Assembly (NCBI GenBank): GCA_963819685.1
Contig: CAWFXI010000011.1
Location: forward strand, 310,001-374,000
Length of the DNA stretch: 64,000 nt
Direction of reading: 5' to 3'
Origin: CAIUGU01 sp963819685
GTDB taxonomy: Bacteria > Pseudomonadota > Gammaproteobacteria > Steroidobacterales > Steroidobacteraceae
Shown here one piece after another: positions 53,757-62,989 of this stretch; the stretch's first letter is position 1; each line of letters opens with the position of its first letter. The translations under genes were made by a program, and so were the position numbers. Under the pieces are notes generated by a model, which was not told the DNA's origin, did no database searches, and worked only from the letters and a program-made list of their open reading frames with translations.

Positions 53757-54282
53757 TGACCGTATCCGATCTCGACGCGGCGATTGCGGCTATAGGCAGT
53801 TTCGTCATTGCCGGCCGCGGCCGGACGCTCTTCGCCGTAGCTCACGGTGGTGATCTGCGTCTCGGTGACACCCTGCAACAACAGGGCGCGACGCACGGCC
53901 TGTGCGCGCCGCTCACCCAGTCCGATGTTGTACTCGCGTGAACCCCGTTCATCGGCATGGCCTTCAAGACGTACACGACGGGCGGCGTTGCCATTCAGGA
54001 ATCTGGCATGGGCGGCCACGACACTGACGTACTCAGGCTTGATCTCGGCGCGGTCGTAGTCGAAGTAGATGATCAGGCCAAGACGCTCGAGCTCACGCAG
54101 TGCAGCCTGCTCGGCCGTCAGTTGCTCACCGGTCTGCACACCGCCACCCGTAACACCCTTGTAGCAGCGCCCTGGCTACCAGCAGCCGCCCCGGACCCTT
54201 CGGGCACAGTGGTCGACCGCTTGGGACATCCTGCCAGCGCCACTGCACTCGCGAGGACCAGGAAAAGCTGCGCCATTCGCAT
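53753..54282 (-). CDS. pal: Peptidoglycan-associated lipoprotein Pal (frameshifted as read)
   Basis: Pal anchors the outer membrane to peptidoglycan. The N-terminal frame from ATG 54282, with AGGAG upstream, reads MRMAQLFLVLASAVALAGCP, a lipoprotein signal with lipobox LAGC. The C-terminal frame carries the OmpA-like domain IYFDYDRAEIKPEYVSVVAAHARFL, LEGHADERGSREYNIGLGERRA and SYGEERPA. The frames meet near 54160, where one missing base would restore a 176-residue protein. Since Pal is rarely dispensable with an intact tol operon, this looks like a sequence error. Confidence 0.87.
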
Positions 54283-54350
54283 GCACGTCACTCCTAGATG
54301 GAAACCGTTACGAAAACATGAACCTGCTTAAATTGTGCCACAAGCGGCGA

Positions 54351-55658
54351 TCAGCGTGGTGGAAATGGCGACCACACCGGCTCACGCACGTCGCCCGAGC
54401 GGGCCGCCAGCCGCTGCGTCACCCGCCCGTCGATGGAGACAGTCGCCAACACACCGCGGCCGCGATCCTGGGTCGCATAGATCAGCGTCGCGCCATTCGG
54501 TGCAAAGCTCGGGCTCTCATCCTGCCGCCCCTGCGACAGCACGCGAACCGCCCGCGATGCCAGATCGACGACGGCGATGCGGTAGTTGCCGCCATCGAGA
54601 TGGACCACGGCCAATTGCTTGCCATCCGGCGACAGTCTTGGCCTCGCGTTGTAGCTGCCCTCGAACGTTACGCGTTTGAGCTGCGAAGAATCCGCGACTT
54701 CGACTTCATAGATCTGCGGGCTGCCCGAGCGGTCCGATGTGAAATAGAGCTTGCGGCCATCCAGCGACCAGACCGGCTCCGTATCGATACCGGGGTCGAA
54801 CGTCATGCGCGTCAGTACCTGGGTGGCCAGTGACAGCGTGTAAATGTCGAGGTCGCCATCGCGCCGTGACAACGTCAACGCCAGCACGGAACCATCCGGG
54901 GACCAGGCAGGCGCACCGTTGATGCCCGCACGCGCCGATACCCGCGTGCGCTCTCCCGAGCGCAAGGCCTGGACGTAAACAGCGGCATTGCGGCTTTCAA
55001 ACGACACATACGCCAGACTTTGCCCGTCAGGCGACCAGATGGGCGACATCAGGGGCTCGGGCGAATCGGCGATCACCTGCTGATTCTCGCCGTCCGCATC
55101 CGCCACGATCAGCCGGTAATGCTGCTTCGGTGGCGTCCCGTCCATGCTGACGAATGCAATGCGCGTCGAGAACGCGCCCGGAATGCCTGTCAACTGCTCG
55201 AAGATGAGATCGGCAATGCGGTGCGCGGTCGAGCGCAATCCCATCGTGGTGGATGGCAGCCGCTGTCCGAGCAGCCGCTGGCCGTTGAGCACGTTGTACA
55301 GCTCGAATTCCACTGCCTGCTGGTCGGTGGTCGTGGGAACCAGCTTGCCGACTGCGATGTAGTCGCTCTTGAGGTAACGCCAGTCCTGGAACTTGATCTG
55401 CGCACCTGCGGTGGGCTTGTCGATCATGTCCCGACGCTCAAGGGGCGCGAAGCGGCCACTACGAGCCAGGTCCGCCGCAATGATCTCGGCCACATCGAAC
55501 GGTGCTGTGCCCGTCCCTTCCCAGCCAAAAGGCACTACGGCGATCGGAATGGCATTCGCCTGGCCGCGAGTAATTTCTACAACCAGCTGAGCGTGCGCAA
55601 GGGGGCCGGCGACCATCGCCATGATGCCTAACAGGGTGATCCAGATCCGTGTCTTCAT
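54351..55658 (-). CDS. tolB: Tol-Pal system beta-propeller protein TolB
   Basis: Periplasmic partner of Pal and TolA. The 435-residue protein has a signal peptide (WITLLGIMAMVAGPLAHA), an N-terminal domain, and a six-bladed propeller with repeated SPDGQSLAYVS, SPDGSVLALTLS, SLDGRKLYFTSDRSG and SPDGKQLAVV blades. I chose ATG 55658 because the signal peptide starts there. Confidence 0.95.
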   Translation of the reverse strand: MKTRIWITLLGIMAMVAGPLAHAQLVVEITRGQANAIPIAVVPFGWEGTGTAPFDVAEIIAADLARSGRFAPLERRDMIDKPTAGAQIKFQDWRYLKSDYIAVGKLVPTTTDQQAVEFELYNVLNGQRLLGQRLPSTTMGLRSTAHRIADLIFEQLTGIPGAFSTRIAFVSMDGTPPKQHYRLIVADADGENQQVIADSPEPLMSPIWSPDGQSLAYVSFESRNAAVYVQALRSGERTRVSARAGINGAPAWSPDGSVLALTLSRRDGDLDIYTLSLATQVLTRMTFDPGIDTEPVWSLDGRKLYFTSDRSGSPQIYEVEVADSSQLKRVTFEGSYNARPRLSPDGKQLAVVHLDGGNYRIAVVDLASRAVRVLSQGRQDESPSFAPNGATLIYATQDRGRGVLATVSIDGRVTQRLAARSGDVREPVWSPFPPR

Positions 55659-55721
55659 GCTGCGCGTCTCATAAGTAATGCAAGGTGGGGAGCGTAACAA
55701 ACATCGGGTTCCCGAGCTTCT

Positions 55722-56576
55722 TCAATCCTGAGGCTTGAAGATCAGCAACACGTTTCGCTGGAACAGCCGTGGATCGGGGGGCGGTGGCAACGGCGATGAT
55801 CGCAGCACTGCTGCCTCAATGGATTGCCGGACGGCTGCGTCGCCATTGCACTGCCCGACTTCCACCGACAAGACCGTTCCGGCAGGTGCCTGGGTTACCT
55901 TGACCTGGCACTCGATCCCCGGCCGCGCCGTCGCAGGTCGGTTCCAGTTGCGGTACACGCGCTGTTCGATCAGAGCGGCATACTGATTGTTGAGGCCAGC
56001 GCTCTCCGCCTGCATGCGACCGGTTTCCTCTGCAAGCTGCTGCTTCAATTCGGCCTCGCGGGCTGCCTGCGCGCGGGCAGCATCCTGCGCCTTGCGCTGG
56101 TCTGCAGCTTCACGCTGGCGCTTTTCGATATCCGCCGCACGCTGCTTGTCCGCAGCCGCGCGTCGCTCGCGCTCGGCCTGCGCCTGGCGTGTGCGTTCCG
56201 CAGCTTGTCGTTGCGCCTCCGCCTCCGCCTGCTTTCTCGCGTCGGCCTGCTGTCTCGCTTCGGTCTCCTTTCGCTCCACCTCAGCCACTTTCTCGGCCTC
56301 GGCTTCCTGCTTGCGTCGTTGCTCAGCTGCCAGGCGCTCGCGTTCTTCAGCCGCCACGCGTTCGCGCGCAGCCTTCGCTTCGGTGTCTTCCCGTTGCTGG
56401 CGCTGCTCCATCCGGCGCAGCGTACGCGCATCCACCACGGTGGCCTGGATGGCCAATTGCGGCATCACGCGCACCGGCTGCGACGCGAACGTCACGAGGA
56501 ACAGCGCTGCGATACCTCCGTGCAACAGCAACGCGGGCAGCAGATACTTCCAGTTGTCGTTCAGATAGTCAGACAT
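55722..56576 (-). CDS. tolA: Tol-Pal system protein TolA
   Basis: TolA spans the periplasm and couples TolQR energy to Pal. The 284-residue protein has one N-terminal membrane helix (about 12-30), a long charged helical domain rich in Ala, Glu, Arg and Gln (about 55-195), and a C-terminal domain with the conserved cysteine pair near IECQVKVTQ and VEVGQCNGD. The C-terminal domain is of the short type. Confidence 0.93.
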   Translation of the reverse strand: MSDYLNDNWKYLLPALLLHGGIAALFLVTFASQPVRVMPQLAIQATVVDARTLRRMEQRQQREDTEAKAARERVAAEERERLAAEQRRKQEAEAEKVAEVERKETEARQQADARKQAEAEAQRQAAERTRQAQAERERRAAADKQRAADIEKRQREAADQRKAQDAARAQAAREAELKQQLAEETGRMQAESAGLNNQYAALIEQRVYRNWNRPATARPGIECQVKVTQAPAGTVLSVEVGQCNGDAAVRQSIEAAVLRSSPLPPPPDPRLFQRNVLLIFKPQD

Positions 56577-56620
56577 GACACTCTTTGGATGCCAGGTACG
56601 ACCTCAGAGGCGCCATCAGG

Positions 56621-57085
56621 TCACGGCCTCACGGGGCGCCGTTGCGTCGGGGTCTCGAGCGGGTCGGTGATGAACCCTACCCGTTCGGCTCCCGCCTGCT
56701 GGAGCAGCACCATGCCGGTCACAACCTTGCCATAAGGAACATTGGCATCTGCCTTGACCAGTACCGGTGTCATCGGTTCCCTGCGCAACACCGCGCTGAC
56801 ACGGTCGACTACCGCTCCCTCGTCGATGGGGGAATCCTTGTTCTCACCTATGCTGAGGTAGTAGCTGCCTTCCCGGTCGACACTCAGGATCAGGGGCGGA
56901 TGCTCGCGCATCAGCTCTTCGGGCAAGGCCTCGGCACCCGCCTTCGGCAGTTCGACCTTGATGCCCTGCGTAAGCAGCGGTGCCGTGATCATGAAAATGA
57001 TCAGCAGCACCAGCATGACATCGATATAGGGTACGACGTTGATCTCCGCGACCAGCCGGCCCTTGCCGCGCTTGACCGGATTCAT
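56621..57085 (-). CDS. tolR: Tol-Pal system protein TolR
   Basis: An ExbD/TolR protein of 154 residues. The single membrane helix EINVVPYIDVMLVLLIIF has the proton-conducting Asp. The periplasmic domain includes LSVDREGSYYLSIGENK and VLVKADANVPYGKVVTGMVLL. It overlaps tolQ by four bases. Confidence 0.95.
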   Translation of the reverse strand: MNPVKRGKGRLVAEINVVPYIDVMLVLLIIFMITAPLLTQGIKVELPKAGAEALPEELMREHPPLILSVDREGSYYLSIGENKDSPIDEGAVVDRVSAVLRREPMTPVLVKADANVPYGKVVTGMVLLQQAGAERVGFITDPLETPTQRRPVRP

Positions 57086-57783
57086 TGCGTGATCGGCGCC
57101 GCCGCCGGCCTCACGTTGGCATGCCGCTGCAGGATCGTCGACAGCTCCTCGACAAACGTGTCGTAACGCAGTTCGAGGCGGCTGACCTGGTCGGCGTAAC
57201 GGTTATAGGCGATGACCGCCGGGATCGCGGCAAACAGTCCCATCGCGGTGGCGATCAATGCCTCGCTGATGCCGGGTGCAACCATCGCCAGCGTGGCCTG
57301 CTGGACATTACCGAGCCCGTAGAACGCGTTCATGATGCCCCACACGGTGCCGAACAGTCCGACATAGGGGCTGATCGAGCCCACGGTTGCCAGCATCGCC
57401 AGGCTCTTCTCCAGACGATCCGTCTCCCTTAGTAACGCCACGCGCATCGAGCGACGGCAGCCTTCGATGAGCTGGGCCGCCGTCATGCCGCCCTGCTGGC
57501 GCAATCGGCCGAATTCGCGGAAGCCGGCCTGGAAAATGCTTTCCATGCCCTTGAGCGGCTTTCTGCCCGCGTCGATGGACCGATACATCGCTGTCAGGTC
57601 TCCTCCCGACCAGAAGGTCTCTTCGAACCTGTCCGAGTCGCTACGGGCCCCGTTGATCTCGGAGCGCTTGCGGAAGATGACCGCCCAGGAAGAGATCGAC
57701 GCGCCGAGCAGCAGTGCGAGCACGATCTGCACGATCAGGCTGGCATTCAAAATCAATCCGACGACAGACAGTTGGTCCGTCAT
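57082..57783 (-). CDS. tolQ: Tol-Pal system proton channel protein TolQ
   Basis: An ExbB/TolQ protein of 233 residues with three membrane helices (about 9-31, 135-160, 170-190). The third-helix region GISEALIATAMGLFAAIPAVIAYN is the most conserved part. ATG 57783 overlaps the ybgC stop by one base. Confidence 0.96.
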   Translation of the reverse strand: MTDQLSVVGLILNASLIVQIVLALLLGASISSWAVIFRKRSEINGARSDSDRFEETFWSGGDLTAMYRSIDAGRKPLKGMESIFQAGFREFGRLRQQGGMTAAQLIEGCRRSMRVALLRETDRLEKSLAMLATVGSISPYVGLFGTVWGIMNAFYGLGNVQQATLAMVAPGISEALIATAMGLFAAIPAVIAYNRYADQVSRLELRYDTFVEELSTILQRHANVRPAAAPITQ

Positions 57784-58190
57784 TACTTCTTCTCCTTGGC
57801 AAGAAAATCCGGAATCGGTCGTGGCCGGAATGTGGCCGCATCCAGGCAGACCGCCCTGATGCCAGCTACCAGCAACAACTCCCCTGCGAGGCTGCCGCGA
57901 TAGACCTCCTGCGCGAAGGTCACGCTGGTGCGAGTGCGCGTCGCGATCCCGCAGGTCACCTGCAGCAGGTCGTCATAGCGGGCGGGCTTGAGATAGCTTG
58001 CCTCGACGTTCACGATCGCAAACAGCAGGCCCCGGGTCCGCAGCAGCTCACCCTGCTCGACGCCGATGGAGCGCAGCCATTCCGTGCGTGCGCGCTCGAG
58101 AAACCTCAAGTAGTTGGCGTAGTAGACCACACCGCCGGCATCGGTATCTTCCCAGTAAATACGCACCGGCCAGGCAAAGCTTGCTGGCAT
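57783..58190 (-). CDS. ybgC: Tol-Pal system-associated acyl-CoA thioesterase
   Basis: A hotdog thioesterase of 135 residues. RIYWEDTDAGGVVYYANYLRFLERARTEWL has the catalytic Asp and the family motif. It hydrolyses short acyl-CoA esters in vitro and heads the tol operon. It lies between ruvB (13 bases) and tolQ. Confidence 0.94.
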   Translation of the reverse strand: MPASFAWPVRIYWEDTDAGGVVYYANYLRFLERARTEWLRSIGVEQGELLRTRGLLFAIVNVEASYLKPARYDDLLQVTCGIATRTRTSVTFAQEVYRGSLAGELLLVAGIRAVCLDAATFRPRPIPDFLAKEKK

Positions 58191-58203
58191 CAGTCTTCAG
58201 TCT

Positions 58204-59244
58204 CTATCCATCTTTGAAAAGGTCACCACTGGCCTGTGCCCGCTCGGGTACTTTAAGGCCGAAATGCAGGTAGGCGTTGCGTGTCGCCATTCGGCCACGG
58301 GCCGTGCGCATGATATAGCCCTGCTGGATCAGGAATGGTTCGATGACGTCCTCGATCGTGCCGCGCTCTTCGCCCACGGCCGCCGCAAGACTCTCGACTC
58401 CGACCGGACCCCCATCGAATCGTTCGATGATGGCGAGCATCAGTTTGCGGTCCATGACATCGAAGCCTTGGGAGTCGACATGGAGCAGATTGAGCGCATC
58501 TTCGGCAACGGTATCGGTCACCCGCCCCTGCGCACGGACTTCGGCGAAATCACGGACCCGGCGCAATAGCCGGTTGGCAATGCGCGGCGTCCCCCGCGAC
58601 CGCCGGGCGACCTGCAGGGCTCCGCCGCCTTCCATCCTGACGCCCAGAATTCCCGCCGACCGCTGGACGATGCTCTCGAGCTCCGCATGGTCATAGAACT
58701 CGAGGCGCTGGACGATACCGAACCGGTCGCGCAGCGGCGAGGTCAGCAACCCGGCCCGGGTCGTGGCGCCCACCAGAGTGAACGGCGGTAGATCGAGCTT
58801 GATGGAGCGCGCGCCCGGACCCTCTCCGATCATGATATCGAGCTGAAAATCCTCCATGGCGGGATAGAGGATTTCTTCGACGACCGGACTCAGGCGGTGA
58901 ATTTCGTCGACGAACAGCACGTCGTTCGGCTGCAGATTGGTCAACAGCGCGGCGAGATCACCCGGGCGCTCGATCACCGGACCCGAGGTCTGTCTCAGGC
59001 CCACGCCCAGCTCATTGGCGATGATGTTCGCCAGCGTCGTCTTGCCAAGTCCGGGTGGGCCAAAAATCAGCACGTGATCCAGCGCTTCGCCGCGCTTGCG
59101 GGCCGCCTCGATGAAGATCTCCATCTGCGTCTTGACCGCCGCCTGGCCGATGTAGTCCTTGAGCTGCTTCGGCCGGACCGTGCGATCGAAGACGTCATCT
59201 TCGCCCTGCGGAGCAGCTGTCGTGATGCGGTCCTGCTCGATCAT
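58204..59244 (-). CDS. ruvB: Holliday junction branch migration helicase RuvB
   Basis: A AAA+ hexameric motor of 346 residues. Walker A is GPPGLGKTTLA, Walker B is VLFVDEIHRLS, sensor 1 is VGATTRAG, and the C-terminal winged helix includes VGVESLAAAVGEERGTIEDVIEPFLIQQGYI. It follows ruvA by 19 bases. Confidence 0.97.
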   Translation of the reverse strand: MIEQDRITTAAPQGEDDVFDRTVRPKQLKDYIGQAAVKTQMEIFIEAARKRGEALDHVLIFGPPGLGKTTLANIIANELGVGLRQTSGPVIERPGDLAALLTNLQPNDVLFVDEIHRLSPVVEEILYPAMEDFQLDIMIGEGPGARSIKLDLPPFTLVGATTRAGLLTSPLRDRFGIVQRLEFYDHAELESIVQRSAGILGVRMEGGGALQVARRSRGTPRIANRLLRRVRDFAEVRAQGRVTDTVAEDALNLLHVDSQGFDVMDRKLMLAIIERFDGGPVGVESLAAAVGEERGTIEDVIEPFLIQQGYIMRTARGRMATRNAYLHFGLKVPERAQASGDLFKDG

Positions 59245-59263
59245 TGGTGGCCTTCTTCAGATC

Positions 59264-59869
59264 TCATGGTCGGGACGCGACCTGCAATGCCCGGCGAATC
59301 AGGTCTTCCGTGGTCTGCGCTCCTGACTCGGCCAGCTTCAGCAGGCGAGTGACTTCAGGCGGCTTGTAACCCAGCGCCACCAGTGCACTGAACGCCTCCG
59401 ACTGTATTCCGGGGTTGACGCCCTCCGTCCCCGGGATTGCGGTTGCCACCGACGCGACGGCACCGAAGGCCTTCACCCGATCGCGCATCTCGACCAGCAG
59501 GCGCTCCGCTGTCTTGCGGCCCACGCCCGGCACCCTGACGAGCGCATCGGCGTCCTCGGCCTCCACACACTGCAGAAAGCCGTCGACACTGATTCCCGAC
59601 AGCAGTGCCAGCGCTATCTTCGGCCCCACATTCGACACCTTGAGCAACTCGCGGAACAGCCGGCGTTCCCGCTCCGTCGCAAAGGCATAGAGCACATGCG
59701 CGTCGTCGCGGATGACGAGATGCGTACACAGGGTCACGTCAGCGCCGGTCGCCGGCAGCGTGTAGAAGGTCGACATGGGCGCCTCGAGTTCGTAACCCAC
59801 GCCCCCCACATCGATCGCGAGATGGGGCGGCTGCTTCAGCAACAACCGACCGCGCAACGACCCGATCAT
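59264..59869 (-). CDS. ruvA: Holliday junction DNA-binding subunit RuvA
   Basis: A 201-residue protein that holds the four-way junction open. MIGSLRGRLLLKQPPHLAIDVGGVGYEL is the OB domain, the helix-hairpin-helix motifs are VSNVGPKIALALLSGI and VPGVGRKTAERLLVEM, and the C-terminal domain III contacts RuvB. It overlaps ruvC by four bases. Confidence 0.97.
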   Translation of the reverse strand: MIGSLRGRLLLKQPPHLAIDVGGVGYELEAPMSTFYTLPATGADVTLCTHLVIRDDAHVLYAFATERERRLFRELLKVSNVGPKIALALLSGISVDGFLQCVEAEDADALVRVPGVGRKTAERLLVEMRDRVKAFGAVASVATAIPGTEGVNPGIQSEAFSALVALGYKPPEVTRLLKLAESGAQTTEDLIRRALQVASRP

Positions 59870-60411
59870 CGCTCCGCCCTCGCCGGTGAACTTTCGGCAA
59901 CCTTCACCAGTTCCTGCAGGCGGCGAGTATTCGCGTGGCAGAGCGCCACGGCGAGCGCGTCGGCCGCATCCGGCCCTGGGGTACCCGAGAGTCTCAATAG
60001 CTGTTTCACCATCAGCTGGACCTGTTCCTTGCCGGCGGCTCCCGTACCGACGACGGCGAGTTTGATCTCACGCGGAGCATATTCGTAGACGCGTGCCTGC
60101 GCCGCAAAGGTGCCGCAAAGTGCAGCTCCGCGAGCCTGGCCCAGCTTGATCGCGCTGTCCGGATTGCGGTGCATGAAGACGCGCTCGATGGCCACTTCGT
60201 CGGGGTGGAACTCACCGACCAGGCGGGACACTCCGGCGAAAATTTCCTGCAGACGGTCAGGAAAGGATTCGCTGGTGGTGCGAATGGCGCCGCTCGCGAC
60301 GTAATCGCTGTGAGTGCCTGAACAGTCGATCAGCGCGTAACCCGTAGCCCGTGATCCCGGATCAAGGCCGAGCACGCGCACTGGCGCGGCGCCGGCGGAC
60401 TTCCGGATCAT
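59866..60411 (-). CDS. ruvC: Crossover junction endodeoxyribonuclease RuvC
   Basis: Cuts Holliday junctions. The 181-residue protein has the acidic residues in GLDPGSRATGYALI, EVAIERVFMHRN and GPDAADALAVALCH. I chose ATG 60411 because it starts just before VRVLGLDPG; the in-frame ATG at 60528 would add an Arg- and Pro-rich extension that is atypical. The expected yebC gene is not upstream; relA is divergent there. Confidence 0.95.
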   Translation of the reverse strand: MIRKSAGAAPVRVLGLDPGSRATGYALIDCSGTHSDYVASGAIRTTSESFPDRLQEIFAGVSRLVGEFHPDEVAIERVFMHRNPDSAIKLGQARGAALCGTFAAQARVYEYAPREIKLAVVGTGAAGKEQVQLMVKQLLRLSGTPGPDAADALAVALCHANTRRLQELVKVAESSPARAER

Positions 60412-60598
60412 CGTCACAGGCGCTCGCCTCTGCTGGGCGCCGGGCGGAGGCAGAAGCAGACGCCTGGAACTACGACGCGCCAATGGCAATCCCGGCCTTT
60501 GAACCGTGTTCGCGGTTGCCGCCTTCACTTCGTACTGGACATCTTGTCATGGGCACCTGAAGAAGAATGGCGCGGAATGCTCTGGATCTGAAGCCGCG

Positions 60599-60604
60599 TA
60601 TGAT
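60599..60604 (+). promoter_or_regulatory. Possible -10 element upstream of relA
   Basis: TATGAT matches five of six consensus positions and lies about 70 bases before the relA start chosen here. No good -35 is visible. If real, it would exclude the earlier in-frame GTG at 60506 as the start. Confidence 0.25.
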
Positions 60605-60673
60605 ACCGGTAACGGTCGCTCTCCAACACCTTCAATTTCCTCCGCAATCCTGCAACTTCGTCCGCAAGCTCCC

Positions 60674-62830
60674 GTGGCAGCCGAACCAAGCGTGACTCGT
60701 CCGACCCCTGCCGTAGTCGTGCACGCCCGGGAGTTTCTGGCGGACTTCAGCGCGCAGGATGCCGCACGTCGGCCGGCAGCTTCGCGTGCGCTCGCGCTTT
60801 CCAGAATCGTGGAGGAACTGAAAGCCGACGACGATATCGTGCTGGGCGCGACACTGTTTCCTCTGGTCGAGGCAGGCCTGCTACCCGACCCCACGGCGCG
60901 CGAGATCTTCGGCGAACAGGCAACCCGTATTGCCCGTGAAATCGTTCGCCTCGGCCACTTCGGTACCCCCGCACTGTGGCGACCGGGCCAGGCCTTGCCG
61001 GCCGCACAGTCCGAAGCCCTGCGCAAGATGCTGTTGGCGGTCGTCACGGATGCGCGACTGATCCTGATCCGGCTGGCTGATCAGCTGCATCGCCTGCGTA
61101 CCTGCAAGGATGCCCCTGAAAGCGAGCGGCAGCGCATTGCGCTCGAAACGCGAGAGATCTATGCACCGCTCGCCAATCGGCTCGGGATCTGGCAACTCAA
61201 ATGGGAGCTGGAGGACCTGAGTTTCCGGTATCTCGAGCCGGAGAATTACAAGCGCATAGCCGGCTGGCTGGCCACCAAACGCGCGGACCGGGAACACTAT
61301 ATAGATGAGGTGATTCGGGCAATCAGGACGGCTCTCGACGCAGCGGGCATCCGGGTGATCGAGATCGCGGGCCGGCCCAAGCACATCTTCAGCATCTGGC
61401 GGAAGATGCAGCGCAAGCACCTGTCGTTCGAGGAACTCTACGATCTGCGTGCCGTCCGCATTCTGGTCGACTCAATAGCGGACTGCTACGCGGCGCTCGG
61501 ACTCGTCCACAGCCTGTGGCCCTATATACCCGGCGAGTTCGACGACTACATCGCCACCCCGAAGGACAACCAGTACCGCTCGCTGCATACCGCCGTCATC
61601 GGTCCGGGCAAGCTGCCCCTTGAAATCCAGATTCGCACGCAGGAGATGCACGAGCACGCCGAACTCGGCGTGGCGGCTCACTGGCGTTACAAGGAAGGGG
61701 GCCGCGCGAATCCGGCCTACGAGCAGAAGATCAACTGGCTCAGATCCCTGCTGGAACCCGCGGGAAACGATGCAAGCGGATCCGGGACACGGGAAGCGGA
61801 GCAGGATCTGCTCGAACAGATGCGCGCCGAGATATTCGAAGATCGCGTCTATGCGTTGTCGCCGCGGGGCGAGGTGATCGATCTGCCACGGGGCGCCACG
61901 CCGCTCGACTTCGCGTATCACGTCCACACGGACCTGGGCCATCGTTGCCGCGGAGCCAAGGTGAACGGACGCATGGTGCCGCTCAACCAGCCGCTCGCCA
62001 ACGGCGATCAGGTCGAAATCATTACCGGCAAGCAGTTAAGCCCCAGTCGCGACTGGCTGGTGCCTTCGCTTGGCTACCTCGTTTCACAGAGAAACCGTGG
62101 CAAGGTCCGCGCGTGGTTCCGCAAGCAGGACGAAGCCCAGAACATCGCACAGGGCAAGCAGATCCTGGAACGCGAACTGCAGCGCCTGGCCATCCACTCG
62201 GTCACCGTGGAAGACCTGCTGGCCGAGTTCGAATTGCCGGACGCCAATGCGCTGTATCTGGCGCTTGGCGAAGGCGAGTTGACGGTCGCGCAGATTGCCG
62301 GCGCCATGCAGCGGCGCGCCAAACCGCAGGAATTGCCATCGACTGCCCCTCGCAGACCCGTTCGGGAAGTCGGCAAGACAGGCATCACGATAGACGGCGT
62401 CGGCGACCTGCTTTCAAATTTCGCTCGCTGCTGCCGACCGGTACCACCGGAACCGATTACCGGCTATATCACCCTCGGCCGCGGCGTCAGCATCCATCGA
62501 CAACACTGTCCGAATGCCCTGCGCCTGGCGTCAGCCCACCCGGAACGGACAATCGTCGTGGAATGGGGGCAGGACAGCGGCCAGACGTTCGCGATTGATG
62601 TCAGCGTTCGTGCCTACGACCGTCGCGGACTCGTTCGCGATGTCACTGCTGTGCTGGCGGATGCGAAGATCAACATTCACGCGATGTCGACCGAGACCCA
62701 CGAACATGACGGCATTGCCACCATGACTCTCCGCATCTCCGTGCATGGACTGACCGAACTGTCGCGCGCCCTCGCCCGCATCCAGGGCCTGCCGAACGTG
62801 ATCAGCGCGCACAGAAAGGCTGCCCTCTAG
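60674..62830 (+). CDS. relA: (p)ppGpp synthetase RelA (monofunctional)
   Basis: RelA makes (p)ppGpp on stalled ribosomes. The N-terminal hydrolase fold lacks the HDxxED metal site (GATLFPLVEAGLL there), as in RelA and unlike SpoT. The synthetase has YDLRAVRILVDS and GEFDDYIATPKDNQYRSLH, where EFDD (about 288-291) is the EXDD motif of monofunctional RelA; QIRTQEMHEHAELGVAAHWRYKEG follows. The TGS domain (VYALSPRGEVIDLPRGATPLDFAYHVH), zinc-finger region (FARCCRPVPP) and ACT domain are intact. The start is uncertain: GTG 60674 is preferred; an in-frame GTG at 60506 and others at 60692 and 60719 are possible. Confidence 0.92.
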   Translation: MAAEPSVTRPTPAVVVHAREFLADFSAQDAARRPAASRALALSRIVEELKADDDIVLGATLFPLVEAGLLPDPTAREIFGEQATRIAREIVRLGHFGTPALWRPGQALPAAQSEALRKMLLAVVTDARLILIRLADQLHRLRTCKDAPESERQRIALETREIYAPLANRLGIWQLKWELEDLSFRYLEPENYKRIAGWLATKRADREHYIDEVIRAIRTALDAAGIRVIEIAGRPKHIFSIWRKMQRKHLSFEELYDLRAVRILVDSIADCYAALGLVHSLWPYIPGEFDDYIATPKDNQYRSLHTAVIGPGKLPLEIQIRTQEMHEHAELGVAAHWRYKEGGRANPAYEQKINWLRSLLEPAGNDASGSGTREAEQDLLEQMRAEIFEDRVYALSPRGEVIDLPRGATPLDFAYHVHTDLGHRCRGAKVNGRMVPLNQPLANGDQVEIITGKQLSPSRDWLVPSLGYLVSQRNRGKVRAWFRKQDEAQNIAQGKQILERELQRLAIHSVTVEDLLAEFELPDANALYLALGEGELTVAQIAGAMQRRAKPQELPSTAPRRPVREVGKTGITIDGVGDLLSNFARCCRPVPPEPITGYITLGRGVSIHRQHCPNALRLASAHPERTIVVEWGQDSGQTFAIDVSVRAYDRRGLVRDVTAVLADAKINIHAMSTETHEHDGIATMTLRISVHGLTELSRALARIQGLPNVISAHRKAAL

Positions 62831-62891
62831 GGCCTGAAGAGTCCGCGACGGAACTCGTTATTCTCCATGCACGGGCAATGCTTCGAGTAAT

Positions 62892-62914
62892 ATATGAATA
62901 ATTCACATATGAAT
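62892..62914 (+). repeat. Direct repeat ATATGAAT, two copies
   Basis: Two exact copies of ATATGAAT start 15 bases apart (62892 and 62907). The intervening ATTC makes TGAATAATTCA a small palindrome. They lie about 60 bases upstream of the proposed receptor promoter, where an activator could bind. Confidence 0.3.
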
Positions 62915-62950
62915 GATAGGCGCCAGCCTGCCGCTTGGTGCAACGCAGTG

Positions 62951-62976
62951 AACTTACTGCTTGACTGCAGTAACTT
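62951..62976. repeat. Inverted repeat overlapping the receptor -35 box
   Basis: AACTTACTGC (62951-62960) and GCAGTAACTT (62967-62976) form 10-base arms with one mismatch around TTGACT. The spacer is itself the proposed -35 element. A near-copy GCAGTGAACTTA at 62945-62956 precedes it, giving two direct copies 22 bases apart. Such a layout suits a repressor operator. Confidence 0.45.
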
Positions 62977-62989
62977 AAGATATTAAATA
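62961..62989 (+). promoter_or_regulatory. Sigma-70-like promoter of the TonB-dependent receptor
   Basis: TTGACT (five of six to consensus) and TAAATA (three of six) are 17 bases apart in AT-rich DNA. This implies a leader of about 100 bases before the ATG at 63098. The -35 box sits inside an inverted repeat. Confidence 0.45.
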
